A stretch of 27,010 bases of DNA, from contig CAYFJO010000113.1 of NCBI GenBank assembly GCA_964343305.1, positions 1 to 27,010 of the forward strand, in the 5' to 3' direction. Position 1 is the first letter of the stretch; each line of letters opens with the position of its first letter. The notes below the pieces were generated by a model that had not been told where the DNA came from, did no database searches, and saw only the letters and a list, made by a program, of their open reading frames with translations. Shown here one piece after another: positions 1 through 7,685 of this stretch. The translations under genes and the position numbers were made by a program. The stretch comes from CAYFJO01 sp964343305 (GTDB lineage Bacteria > Planctomycetota > Planctomycetia > Pirellulales > Pirellulaceae).

Positions 1-10
1 CCTAAAGGTG

Positions 11-42
11 TCGCCTGAAGGCGAGGGTTTTAGACCCATCGC
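11..42. repeat. Two overlapping small hairpins at window start
   Basis: TCGCC/GGCGA (11-15 and 20-24, loop TGAA) overlaps a second possible stem, GCGAGGGT with ACCC-a-TCGC (21-28 and 34-42). The two are mutually exclusive. They could be the terminator of a gene left of the window or a copy of a dispersed hairpin. A further 6-bp inverted repeat GGACAA/TTGTCC (45-50, 62-67) lies just before the first gene. Confidence 0.35.
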
Positions 43-80
43 AAGGACAATAATCTTCCCGTTGTCCGCCAACCAGTAGT

Positions 81-569
81 ATGGATCGCAAACAGGCATT
101 TCGTGCTTTCACGGATTCGATTCGACACGATGACCACGCTAGATTCGTTGAACTCGCTGTGTCGGAACCGGAACACTTGAAAATGACCACGCCTTTCGGC
201 ACATGGTTACATGTTGCCGCGTCACATGGACGCATGGAGACTGTCCGTTACCTTGTAGAGTCCGGCGTTGACGTCAATGCTCGCGGTGGTGTCGCAAATG
301 GTACACCGCTGCACGATGCCGCGTCGGAAGGACACCTCGACGTGATTGACTACCTGTTTCGCAAGGGAGCGATACTCGACACATCTGAACCTTCATGCAA
401 TCCACTGTTTGCTGCAATTTACGGTGGTCATGTCGACGTCGCCAAATACGTCATTGAGAACGGGCTTGATCCTACAATAAGGTACTCTGGCGATAACATG
501 GACAATATGGACGCATTAGCGTTTGCACAAGAACGCGGCCAATCTCAGTTCTTCGTTCTCCTATCGTGA
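81..569 (+). CDS. Ankyrin-repeat protein
   Basis: A 162-residue soluble protein with about four ankyrin repeats. Visible hallmarks are LHVAASHGRMETVRYLVESG (about residues 43-62), a TPLHDAASEGHLDVIDYLF unit (about 75-93) and a weaker third unit, PLFAAIYGGHVDVAKYVIENG-like, around 108-128. The last stretch (DALAFAQERGQSQFFVLL) resembles a degenerate terminal repeat. Ankyrin repeats mediate protein-protein binding; no catalytic domain, signal peptide or membrane segment is present, so it is probably a cytoplasmic adaptor or stand-alone repeat protein whose partner cannot be told. The ATG at 81 gives a complete first helix, but no Shine-Dalgarno sequence is evident. It is alone on its strand here, with a 13-bp hairpin 25 bp after the stop. 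Confidence 0.85.
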   Translation: MDRKQAFRAFTDSIRHDDHARFVELAVSEPEHLKMTTPFGTWLHVAASHGRMETVRYLVESGVDVNARGGVANGTPLHDAASEGHLDVIDYLFRKGAILDTSEPSCNPLFAAIYGGHVDVAKYVIENGLDPTIRYSGDNMDNMDALAFAQERGQSQFFVLLS

Positions 570-593
570 CGCTGTTGGCGGACAACTTTTTAG

Positions 594-632
594 GATTTGT
601 CGTTCAGCGAGGCACGAGCCTGACGACAAATC
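594..632 (+). terminator. Hairpin downstream of the ankyrin gene
   Basis: GATTTGTCGT (594-603) pairs with ACGACAAATC (623-632); after a one-base bulge CAG (605-607) pairs with CTG (620-622). It lies 25 bp after the ankyrin stop and follows a T-run (586-591). There is no U-tract after the stem, so it is a possible, not classical, factor-independent terminator. Confidence 0.45.
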
Positions 633-993
633 TGTGTTCAAGGCGAGCCGCTTCTCGATCGGTGTGACCGGTCTAGTGCTTTTGGCTGGCCGGTGCTGAC
701 TGCGATGACCGAGCTTCGCTGGGCTGCGAGACGGCGGTGCGGGTGGGACGCGAGTAATGTGGCCGCCGCGGCCTTGGAGACGTGGGCCGATGGTGCCGGT
801 GGAAACGGTCATCCATGTCCATGGGGTCAGACCCTGTCTTACTGATTAGGCTGCTTTTTGATCTAACTTTCAGTTGATTGTTTCGTGCTAGTATCGCCAT
901 ACCTGCAGCACTTTTACAACTCGATCATTCGTTAAAACGGGTGTAAACCAATCGACAATCCTCAAGCAAGCGTATCTTTCACACGGCTTGGGT
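633..993. other. Gene-free stretch with repeat-like sequence
   Basis: No convincing gene on either strand. Short open frames here have low-complexity Arg/Pro/Ser composition and no recognisable domain. The stretch carries GGGTCAGACCC (824-834, a near-palindrome) followed by a T-rich tract. The GGGGTCAG core (823-830) is shared with the long inverted repeat at 20865-20947, which suggests a dispersed element or the relic of a REP/RAYT-type repeat. The last 90 bp before the barrel-protein stop show nothing notable. Confidence 0.4.
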
Positions 994-2805
994 TCAAAAA
1001 ACAATCGTTTCCGAAAGAAACACGCCTTCGCGGCGGAATCGCGCGTCGTCGGAGAAGTTGAAGACACCCAGGACCTCGAAATACGATCGGGCGCCAGTCT
1101 TGCGGAGATAGCGGACTCCGCAGCCCCAAACCGGTTCGTCGCCGGGTGATTCGAACGCGATTTCTGGGATGATCGATTCGTCTTCGTGATGGCGGAACAG
1201 TTGAACGCCCAGCGAAGTTCCCCAAGTGTCACCCGGTGCTCGGCCGGCGGAAATTTGGACCAGAGGATTGACTTCGAACGTCGTTCGCAATCGATTGAAA
1301 TTGCCGCCCGCGATTGGATTCCATCCGCTGGTCGCCAGGAATGAGTTGCAGAAGAACACGACTTTTTCGACCCCCAGCGGCTCGTGGTCAAATACGCGGG
1401 TGTGGTTGGTTTCCAAACTGAAAAGCTGCCCGTCGCTGCTGCCGCCCGGGTCGCCGTATTTGAACAGGCCGCGCATGGCAACCGTCCACGGGCCGCACAG
1501 CTTGGTTCGGCTCAACGCGGCAAAGTGTGAATTGCGTGTCGAATCAAATTCGTGCAAGACGAAGGCATAGGTCGCTTGCCAAAATTCGTTGTGATAATCC
1601 GCCGACGCATGGACACCGTACAATTGTCCATCGGCGCCCGCGAACGCACTGACGTCGTTGAAACCATAAAACAACTGAACGTTGAGATTGCTGAGCGGAC
1701 CGCAATAGATATTGTTCTTGTTCAGGGCGACACCGAGGAACTCGTCATTCATTAGCAAATTGTTGTGCAACGCAAACGGAAAGCGGCCCACGGTCATGTG
1801 GTAGTCGAGCGCCGAAAATGGATTGACGTACGATCCAAACAAGCTATGCACCTCGGCTTCGAACCAGTAACGATCGGGCATGCCTTGCAAGTTGTCGACG
1901 TAACCTTCCGGGTTGCTGAATTGATAGTAGGAGCCGCCGGTATTGTTCTCGCCCAGCGGTCGAAACTGGACATGAAATCGTTCCGTACCCGTCAGACGCA
2001 AATCGAGATCGGCGATCAATTGATGTCCCACGAGATCTTGCCGGCGATTGTTTTCTTCCAGCGCGATGGCAAAGACTTCATAGCTGCCAGATGCGACGAA
2101 TCGCGGCTCCCACGCATATCCTGGACCAGGCCAACGCATGCCGGGACGATCGTGAACCGGATCGGCACCCAGAAACTCTTGAAAGGTGGTCCATGGTTTC
2201 GGCTTTTGCCAATCTTCGGGCAATCGATGCACTTGAAAGTGCTCTTGATCGGATTCAGGCCAATTGCGCCGGTCACCTTCTGGTTCGTACAAATGTGCCC
2301 CGCCATGTTGCCAGAGTTCCTCGTCCAGCGGCGGCAACGGCTCTTCTTCATCCGCGTTCGGATTTGGCGGCAAGGCCGGAAAGTCGCCACCCACCGAGAC
2401 GGGAATCAACGCTGGAAGTTCGTGCACTCGAGGGCTTCCCGGGGAGACGCCTTCCGATGCCAGTGCCTTGGCCGCATTTTGGGCAGTCGTGTTGCGATCG
2501 GTTCGGGGGAGCCGTTCGATTTCGATTGGCGGCTCGTCGTCGAATTGGACGGTTTCGTTTCTCAACCCGTCGAAGTCGTAATCCCCATCTCTCGCTGGAT
2601 GCCTCAGTGGATTCTCAGGAACTTCGACACGTTGTTCCGTAGGACGGGTTGCTAATCCGTCCGCCTGATGTGGCGCACCAAATGGAACTAGCACCGGATA
2701 CTGGGGTGCCCAGCGTTTACGTTCCTGGGCGCACACGTCAATCGCAGCCTGTGTCACAAGCAATAGCACACACAGCGAAAATGTTGCTGGTTCCAGTCGA
2801 AGCAT
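994..2805 (-). CDS. Secreted protein with probable outer-membrane beta-barrel
   Basis: A 603-residue protein with an N-terminal signal peptide (hydrophobic core about residues 8-22, likely cleavage after CAQ at 27). Residues 28-230 are Pro/Glu/Asp-rich and probably disordered. From about 232 to the end there are alternating polar/aromatic strands, many Tyr/Phe/Trp/Gly, and a terminal Phe (ending in ETIVF), as in outer-membrane porins. I did not recognise a named family; alginate-export-like or phosphate-porin-like folds are alternatives. It starts 34 bp after the stop of the six-haem cytochrome on the same strand, so the two are probably co-transcribed. No good Shine-Dalgarno precedes the ATG, which suggests translational coupling. 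The barrel reading is inferred from sequence pattern; family identity is open. Confidence 0.7.
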   Translation of the reverse strand: MLRLEPATFSLCVLLLVTQAAIDVCAQERKRWAPQYPVLVPFGAPHQADGLATRPTEQRVEVPENPLRHPARDGDYDFDGLRNETVQFDDEPPIEIERLPRTDRNTTAQNAAKALASEGVSPGSPRVHELPALIPVSVGGDFPALPPNPNADEEEPLPPLDEELWQHGGAHLYEPEGDRRNWPESDQEHFQVHRLPEDWQKPKPWTTFQEFLGADPVHDRPGMRWPGPGYAWEPRFVASGSYEVFAIALEENNRRQDLVGHQLIADLDLRLTGTERFHVQFRPLGENNTGGSYYQFSNPEGYVDNLQGMPDRYWFEAEVHSLFGSYVNPFSALDYHMTVGRFPFALHNNLLMNDEFLGVALNKNNIYCGPLSNLNVQLFYGFNDVSAFAGADGQLYGVHASADYHNEFWQATYAFVLHEFDSTRNSHFAALSRTKLCGPWTVAMRGLFKYGDPGGSSDGQLFSLETNHTRVFDHEPLGVEKVVFFCNSFLATSGWNPIAGGNFNRLRTTFEVNPLVQISAGRAPGDTWGTSLGVQLFRHHEDESIIPEIAFESPGDEPVWGCGVRYLRKTGARSYFEVLGVFNFSDDARFRREGVFLSETIVF

Positions 2806-2839
2806 GTTTGTAAGGTTTACGTGGCCAAGGCGGCTTATC

Positions 2840-4822
2840 TCACGGTTGCACGTAGATCACTCCCTGGTACTGATCCATCACGACCACCTCGAGCAAGTGT
2901 TTCAAGTGCGGCGTGCCAATGTGGTCTAACAGTGCGGGTGGCAAATGCCGAAAATTCAATCGCACATCCACCGTATATGTTCCGGCACAGTCTCCAATGC
3001 GCACCGGATAACTCTTCGATCGCCTCTTCAACGGCGGCAAGCTTCCTTTGGAGAGGCGAAACGACGATGGACGGCCGAACGAGGCAGCCGGTTGCGCTGC
3101 CGGACGCACAACGTTTGTAGGAACCAAATGCCGGTTGACCGAGAGAGTGACGGTCCGTTCCGTACCCTTGTTGGTTAGTGCGATGAATTTGCTCTGCAAG
3201 TTCACCAGGTGCTTGTCTCGCGACAGCTTGCCGGTCAATACATCATGACTGTGGCCGTCGCGCAGGTCTTGGTTGCTGTCGAGATCGCCCGATTGAAAAA
3301 TCAACTTGCCTTGCGGGTCACGCACGTCGATCGCAATCCAGACTTGTCGTTCGGCGGAAAAACCGGTGGGAAGACCGTGCCCAGCCAGCAGGCTCTGGAT
3401 GTCCACACGAACGCGAACGACGTCACCCGCGCAGGCCGCTTCGCAATGGTCAACGCAGATCTTCGCGGAGCTGCCGAGCAATTCGTATCGCTTGGCGTCG
3501 GCGATCGCGAGCGATTTGCGGTTCATCCGTCGAAGTTTGTCCAGCGACCATTGCTGATGCGGCGTCAGCTTGGCCGTGTCGCGATAATCCTTTTCGTACA
3601 TCCAATCCAACTTGTGCGGAAACTCGGTGTCGGGAAGCAGCGAATAGTCGGGGCCGGAAAAAGTGTGATCGGCCAAATGCCGCAGCGGAAGCTGGCCGGG
3701 GTCCACACCCGGCACTACGGCCGCTCGTCCCAACGGGCGATGATCGTCGGGAATGGGCTTGCCCTGGACGGGACCCATGTGGCAATGCTGGCAAGTGATC
3801 CCTTTTTTTGCCGCGGGACTGTTTTGCCATTCGCTAAACGCCTCTTCCAGACGCACGCCGCCCGGATTTGTCACGTCATGGCATTCGCCGCAAAACTGTG
3901 ACGTCTTGAGATACGGAAACTGGGTGGACGGGTGCGAACCTTCGACATGCACTGCGTCGTCGAACGGCCCAAAGACGCATGCGTCCATCATGTCGCCCGG
4001 TTCGACTCGGATTCGGCCGTTGGATTTGTACCGTCCGTCCTTGCGACGGTGGCAGACAATGCAGGTGATGCCTTCCATCGAGATGCGTGAACGGTGGACG
4101 TTGCGAACCGAACCGTTTTCGCCCAATGTGGTTCCGATCGGTGAATGGCATCGTGTGCAAAACGTGCCGATCGTGCCACCAGTTCGTTCGACCAGCGTGA
4201 GGTTGAACGCCTCGAAAGTTGGACTATGCATGGCATAGGCGTGCATTGATCGAGACCATTCGCCGTATTGCTTGGGGTGACAGCCGCCACATTGTTTGGC
4301 CGACGGAAAATCCGCTTCCACCAGGGGCCGATTATTGCACGTGTCGGGCAGGCAGTATTGGAGTGCTCCGTTGTTGATCCAACGCTGCAAAGCGATTAAC
4401 TGTCCGGCCGTCAGCCACCGCAGTTTTTCCGGCGGCATCTCCGGCTGGTTGGGCAAATCACAATTCGCGTGAGCCTCCGCATTCCAGGCGACCAATTCCC
4501 AGAGATAGGATGCATCGGCATCACCCGCGACCACGGCCGGCGTGCCATCTTCCACACCCGCCGACATCAACGCTTCGTAACTTGTCAGATCTTGCCGCTC
4601 CGTTCCCGGGCGATGGCAAGAGACGCACTTATCGGCGAACAATGTTTTGATCACCAACCAATCAGGATCGAACGGATGCTGACGATCGCGGGTGACAGGC
4701 GGAGTTGCCGCGGCGGGCGGGTCGTTGTACACGCGCACGATCGTGCAGCAAATGAACGCCACTAAAACGCCAACAAGGATTTGCCGGAACGTGGACCAAC
4801 GACGCTGCACAAACGACTCCAT
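2840..4822 (-). CDS. Membrane-anchored six-haem cytochrome c
   Basis: A 660-residue protein with an uncleaved-looking N-terminal membrane segment (about residues 14-30), so the bulk is periplasmic. Six CxxCH haem motifs are visible at residues 66-70 (CVSCH), 178-182 (CGGCH), 222-226 (CTRCH), 254-258 (CIVCH), 311-315 (CGECH) and 344-348 (CQHCH). The first lies in a planctomycete-type haem domain (LFADKCVSCH followed by RPGTERQDL). The next five resemble the cytochrome c554/multihaem family (QCGGCHPKQYGEWSRSMHA). Residues from about 430 on lack haem motifs and look beta-rich. The likely role is periplasmic electron transfer; donor and acceptor are unknown. GGAG about 10 bp before the ATG supports the start. 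It is divergent from msrP and followed by the barrel protein. Confidence 0.88.
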   Translation of the reverse strand: MESFVQRRWSTFRQILVGVLVAFICCTIVRVYNDPPAAATPPVTRDRQHPFDPDWLVIKTLFADKCVSCHRPGTERQDLTSYEALMSAGVEDGTPAVVAGDADASYLWELVAWNAEAHANCDLPNQPEMPPEKLRWLTAGQLIALQRWINNGALQYCLPDTCNNRPLVEADFPSAKQCGGCHPKQYGEWSRSMHAYAMHSPTFEAFNLTLVERTGGTIGTFCTRCHSPIGTTLGENGSVRNVHRSRISMEGITCIVCHRRKDGRYKSNGRIRVEPGDMMDACVFGPFDDAVHVEGSHPSTQFPYLKTSQFCGECHDVTNPGGVRLEEAFSEWQNSPAAKKGITCQHCHMGPVQGKPIPDDHRPLGRAAVVPGVDPGQLPLRHLADHTFSGPDYSLLPDTEFPHKLDWMYEKDYRDTAKLTPHQQWSLDKLRRMNRKSLAIADAKRYELLGSSAKICVDHCEAACAGDVVRVRVDIQSLLAGHGLPTGFSAERQVWIAIDVRDPQGKLIFQSGDLDSNQDLRDGHSHDVLTGKLSRDKHLVNLQSKFIALTNKGTERTVTLSVNRHLVPTNVVRPAAQPAASFGRPSSFRLSKGSLPPLKRRSKSYPVRIGDCAGTYTVDVRLNFRHLPPALLDHIGTPHLKHLLEVVVMDQYQGVIYVQP

Positions 4823-5052
4823 TCTGGTGAACTCCGATTCGGTCGAAGCGCGCGGCGAAAGGCGCGCAAAACCAGTGTAATACGCTCATTATCGATCTAT
4901 TACTCAGCGCAAGTTTTGGCATTTCAATTGCCAGGGCTTCACCGCAACGACCACGATGATCGTTCTAGCTTGAGTACCTGATAAGAGCCGCACGAACAGA
5001 TCGAAACGATGATGAAACTCAAGAGCCAAACGTTGCGATTGTAAAATCCGCG

Positions 5053-5096
5053 TATAATGGCGCAGTTGAAAGACCCAACCCATTCGAAGTTTCGAA
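5053..5096 (+). promoter_or_regulatory. Candidate msrP promoter and TTCGAA pair
   Basis: A perfect TATAAT (5053-5058) lies 42 bp before the msrP ATG. TTGCGA (5033-5038) is upstream but the 14-bp gap is short, so the -35 is unsure. Between the -10 and the start codon two TTCGAA hexamers (5083-5088, 5091-5096) are 8 bp apart and could be a regulator site. The divergent cytochrome promoter must lie in the same 278-bp interval. Confidence 0.35.
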
Positions 5097-5100
5097 AATC

Positions 5101-6102
5101 ATGGCCGTTCATTCTCAAAGTCCGCACGACCCAGATCGTGGCACGGAAACACCGCCGGATGTGTTTTTCAACCGTCGTCGCTGGCTGAAACTGGGCGGAC
5201 TGACGATTGGTGCCGGCGCGCTCGCGGGCGGTGGTTATTGGGCGTGGCGGCAATGGCAGGGTTACGACCAGGAGGTCTTGGAAAAGGGTGCGCTGGATCT
5301 TCAGCCGGAGTCGCCGTTGTTTCAGGTGTATCCGGCGAAACGAGATCTGGAGTTTCAATATGGTCGCCCCGAGACTGCTCGTGTGCAAGCGGCGAAATAC
5401 ACAAACTTCTATGAGTTCAGCAGATATAAGTGGTCGTGGCGGCTGGTCGACGACTTCGAACCGTTTCCGTGGACACTGACCGTCGACGGACACTGTCGCA
5501 CTCCGCTGACATTGGACATCGAACAATTCCAGCGCCAATACGCGGACGATCATACGGAACGACAATATCGCCATCGGTGTGTCGAACGCTGGGCGATGGC
5601 GGTGCCCTGGACCGGCATTCCGCTGGCTCGGATCTTAAAGGACGCGGACCCGACGTCGAAGGCGAAATACGTTCGCTTCGTTTCGTTTGTGCGTCCCGGC
5701 CAGGCCTCGAACCAGCAGCCTGGTAGCAAATACCCGTGGCCCTACGAGGAAGGACTCACAATTGACGAAGCGATGGCCGAATTGACTTTTTTGGCAACGG
5801 GCGTTTACGGTCAGCCATTGCTCAAGCAGCACGGTGCGCCGATTCGGTTGGTGGTTCCCTGGAAATATGGTTTTAAGTCGATCAAGTCCATCGAGCGAAT
5901 CGAACTGGTCGAGCGCCAGCCGAAAACGTTTTGGAACAGCGTGAGTCCCAAAGCCTACGGATTCGAAGCCAACGTCGACCCCAACGTGCCGCGGCCTTGG
6001 CCACAGAATTTCGAAAGAATGCTGGGAACCGGCACACAGTATCCAACCAAGTATCTCAACGGATATTCAAACGAGGTTGGCCACTTGTACAAGCAAGCGT
6101 AG
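5101..6102 (+). CDS. msrP: MsrP-type molybdopterin protein-methionine-sulfoxide reductase
   Basis: A 333-residue protein matching the MsrP (YedY) catalytic subunit, which reduces methionine sulfoxide in periplasmic proteins using a molybdopterin cofactor. A twin-arginine signal is visible (NRRRWLKLGG at residues 24-33, then an Ala/Gly-rich hydrophobic stretch to about 49). The sulfite-oxidase-like fold follows: FYEFSRYKWSW (103-113), the putative Mo-ligand Cys160 in RYRHRCVERWAM, PWTGIPLARIL (169-179) and PIRLVVPWKYGFKSIK (from 250 on). Length and domain order fit the family. No haem membrane partner MsrQ is adjacent; the next gene is on the opposite strand. No strong Shine-Dalgarno precedes the ATG, but the signal peptide fits this start. 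Confidence 0.92.
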   Translation: MAVHSQSPHDPDRGTETPPDVFFNRRRWLKLGGLTIGAGALAGGGYWAWRQWQGYDQEVLEKGALDLQPESPLFQVYPAKRDLEFQYGRPETARVQAAKYTNFYEFSRYKWSWRLVDDFEPFPWTLTVDGHCRTPLTLDIEQFQRQYADDHTERQYRHRCVERWAMAVPWTGIPLARILKDADPTSKAKYVRFVSFVRPGQASNQQPGSKYPWPYEEGLTIDEAMAELTFLATGVYGQPLLKQHGAPIRLVVPWKYGFKSIKSIERIELVERQPKTFWNSVSPKAYGFEANVDPNVPRPWPQNFERMLGTGTQYPTKYLNGYSNEVGHLYKQA

Positions 6103-6130
6103 GAGGCGAAGAGCGCCATCGTGAGAGACA

Positions 6131-6364
6131 CTACCGCGGCCGTTGTTTCCACGCATCCGCGGTCGCCAACAATTCGTCCACTTTGTCCAGCAGCAAGACA
6201 CCAGACTCTTCGTCATAGGACATCGACTGACCGTCCGGGTCGGAGGCGATGAATTGTCCTTGGCAATGTTTGCACGCGACAGATTTTCCCAGGTAATTGA
6301 CTCGAACCTGGAGCCGGCGACCACAGGTTGGACATTCCTGGATAAAGTAAGTTGCGCCTGACAT
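6131..6364 (-). CDS. Small zinc-ribbon protein
   Basis: A 77-residue protein with two CxxC knuckles, Cys11/Cys14 (CPTCGRRLQV) and Cys31/Cys34 (ACKHCQGQF), spaced like an MJ0042/FmdB-type zinc ribbon. The rest is a short acidic helix (LLLDKVDELLATADAW). It probably binds one Zn2+; the ligand or partner is unknown. Similar ribbons are common in Pirellulales, alone or at the N-terminus of larger proteins. An excellent AAGGAG lies 8 bp before the ATG, so it is a real gene despite its size. It converges on msrP with a 28-bp gap. Confidence 0.82.
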   Translation of the reverse strand: MSGATYFIQECPTCGRRLQVRVNYLGKSVACKHCQGQFIASDPDGQSMSYDEESGVLLLDKVDELLATADAWKQRPR

Positions 6365-6749
6365 AACGGTGTCTCCTTCTACCGTAGCGTCGAAAGATAT
6401 CCTGAACAGGACGCGTTAGTCTAAGTCATCGCGCTGATTTTTACAAGAAAAAGCTGACAGGTGTTCTATGCGGTTGACCGCACGAACGTCGACCAACAGA
6501 ACTAACACACCTTCACATCAAGACTTAGCGACAGATCAAGGCAAGTTGATGCAAAAGTGTTTGTCCAGCAAGGAGAGGATGCGTCACTCAGATAGAGCTG
6601 AAAAAGATGAGAATAGGACGCTTTACAGAAATGAAAGAAGGGTGTGTGAAGACGGCCATTGTGATTGGTTGCGTTGGCAACGCATCACGTTGGCTGTGCT
6701 TCACACACCCTGCATTTGATATCCGGTTTCAACCATTCACAGGCGGTGT
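6365..6749. other. 385-bp intergenic stretch
   Basis: No supportable gene. It should hold the promoter of the zinc-ribbon gene (right of 6365) and, at 6639-6711, a very long hairpin. The single forward frame of 83 codons here has no Shine-Dalgarno, has an unlikely composition and runs through the hairpin, so it was not called. Confidence 0.5.
6639..6711 (-). terminator. 73-nt long hairpin, terminator-like
   Basis: AGGGTGTGTGAAG (6639-6651) pairs perfectly with CTTCACACACCCT (6699-6711). Inside, CGGCCA (6653-6658) pairs with TGGCTG (6691-6696, one G-U), TGTGA (6660-6664) with TCACG (6685-6689, one G-U), and TGCGTT (6670-6675) with AACGCA (6679-6684) around a GGC loop, giving about 30 pairs in all. 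It begins 38 bp after the stop of the minus-strand gene at 6750, and on that strand it is followed by a T-rich run (TCTTTCATTTCTG). It is likely a terminator or a processed 3' structure. Confidence 0.55.
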
Positions 6750-7253
6750 CTAACTACCTTCGGTAACGATTGCATAGGTGACTAGTCCACCCGCGGCACT
6801 GCCAACAATAATTGCGCCGGTGACTGGATCGCCGTCACCCAGTTGGCCACGCACCACCCCTTGGTCGCCGACGACTAAGACCGCGGGTCGCGCTGCCGGT
6901 GGAGCCGTTTGGGCGGCCCAAAACTGGTATGAAGCAACGGAATTGGCTGATTCGATTTGGTGTAGGCCAGGCTTCAAGCCACGAATCACAAACTGTCCGT
7001 TGCTTTTCGTTTTGGCTGTTGCGACGGTGTGACCTTGGAATTTTACAACCACGGTTTCACCGGCTTGACCAAGAGTCTGGCTATTGACAACTTGCCCGAC
7101 CAACATGCCATCACGATGAAGGGCAATGTGTGTAACAGGTTGAACGGCCAGTTTCGTGTGTGGGGCGACTTTGGGACTGACTTTTTCGTCAGCCTGTGCA
7201 AAGTGCACCATAAGCACGCTCAATGTGAGAGCGATTGTCGTCCGTGTATTCAT
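6750..7253 (-). CDS. Small secreted carboxypeptidase-regulatory-like protein (paralogue 1)
   Basis: 167 residues from the ATG at 7253, chosen because AAGGAG lies 9 bp upstream and a signal peptide starts there (MNTRTTIALTLSVLMVHFAQA). An in-frame ATG 39 nt further upstream lacks these. The mature part has a beta-sandwich-like domain (IALHRDGMLVGQVV, then GQFVIRGLKPGLHQIES), resembling carboxypeptidase regulatory/Cna-B-type domains. A YQFWAAQTAPPAARPAVLVV stretch follows, then a Gly/Ala/Ile-rich, possibly membrane-spanning C-terminus. Function is unknown; such proteins are typical of planctomycete envelopes. It is a clear paralogue of the gene at 7686-8210. Confidence 0.8.
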   Translation of the reverse strand: MNTRTTIALTLSVLMVHFAQADEKVSPKVAPHTKLAVQPVTHIALHRDGMLVGQVVNSQTLGQAGETVVVKFQGHTVATAKTKSNGQFVIRGLKPGLHQIESANSVASYQFWAAQTAPPAARPAVLVVGDQGVVRGQLGDGDPVTGAIIVGSAAGGLVTYAIVTEGS

Positions 7254-7354
7254 TCCATCTCTCCTTAAAGAATCTGCGCACGGTTTGCGCATGCGGTTGA
7301 TTGTAGGGGTGTAGGGGAATGTCGAGGCGCTGAACTCAATGGTGCAACACTTTG

Positions 7355-7378
7355 CTTATCGGAATAGGATGGGCGCAA
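7355..7378 (-). promoter_or_regulatory. Conserved upstream element, copy 1
   Basis: On the plus strand it reads CTTATCGGAAT-A-GGATGG-G-CGCAA. It matches 8309-8332 at 22 of 24 positions and lies 101 bp before the paralogue 1 start codon, against 98 bp for the other copy, while surrounding sequence is diverged. Conserved spacing suggests a promoter or activator site; on the gene strand it runs TTGCG...CCATCC...GATAAG. Confidence 0.5.
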
Positions 7379-7584
7379 CCCCAATGAATCGAACCGACCT
7401 GTGACATTCGTTGCAACCGGCATTCTTTTTCCAACGCTAGCGGTTGCAGACAGCCAGTGATCGCTTCGTGCCACAACGATTCGAGAATCGAAAGAATTCC
7501 GATTGGCCGAAGTCAGGCCTCGGTGGCGTTACCCACATTGAGAGAGAGAAATTGGCAGGAAAAGTTGAAGTATTCCAGGACGGA

Positions 7585-7620
7585 CGGGAGTGCCCGTGCA
7601 AATTCGATTTCACACTCCCG
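7585..7620. repeat. Inverted repeat competing with the next hairpin
   Basis: CGGGAGTG (7585-7592) pairs with CACTCCCG (7613-7620). The right arm overlaps the first four bases (CCCG, 7617-7620) of the 20-bp stem at 7617-7668, so the two structures exclude each other at the junction. Confidence 0.5.
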
Positions 7621-7668
7621 ACGCGTAAGCGAGGGGCGACGTCCAAGACCCCTCGCTTACGCGTCGGG
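7617..7668 (-). terminator. Perfect 20-bp inverted repeat, dispersed planctomycete type
   Basis: The 20-nt arms 7617-7636 and 7649-7668 are exact reverse complements around a 12-nt loop; the core is ACGCGTAAGCGAGGGG. It ends 17 bp after the stop of paralogue 2, the place of a terminator, although no T-tract follows. I recall the ACGCGTAAGCGAGGG core as abundant between genes in planctomycete genomes; within this window it occurs once. Confidence 0.6.
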
Positions 7669-7685
7669 TTAGTGAATGATCCGCG

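Larger units (their letters stand above)
7254..7685. other. 432-bp intergenic stretch between the paralogues
   Basis: It contains the paralogue 1 leader with the conserved upstream 24-mer (7355-7378), a GC-balanced segment from about 7435 to 7580 with no clear gene, and two competing inverted repeats at 7585-7668. Short open frames across 7437-7689 are translations of the repeat and are not called. The segment 7435-7668 may as a whole be one dispersed element; this is an inference from its repeat-like ends. Confidence 0.45.

Noticed and set aside
1765..2655. Plus-strand open frame of 296 codons
   Set aside because: Antisense of the barrel protein; no signal, domain or ribosome site.
3209..3901. 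Plus-strand open frame of 230 codons
   Set aside because: Antisense of the six-haem cytochrome, whose haem motifs settle the strand.
6468..6719. Plus-strand 83-codon frame
   Set aside because: No Shine-Dalgarno, unlikely composition, and it runs through the 73-nt hairpin.
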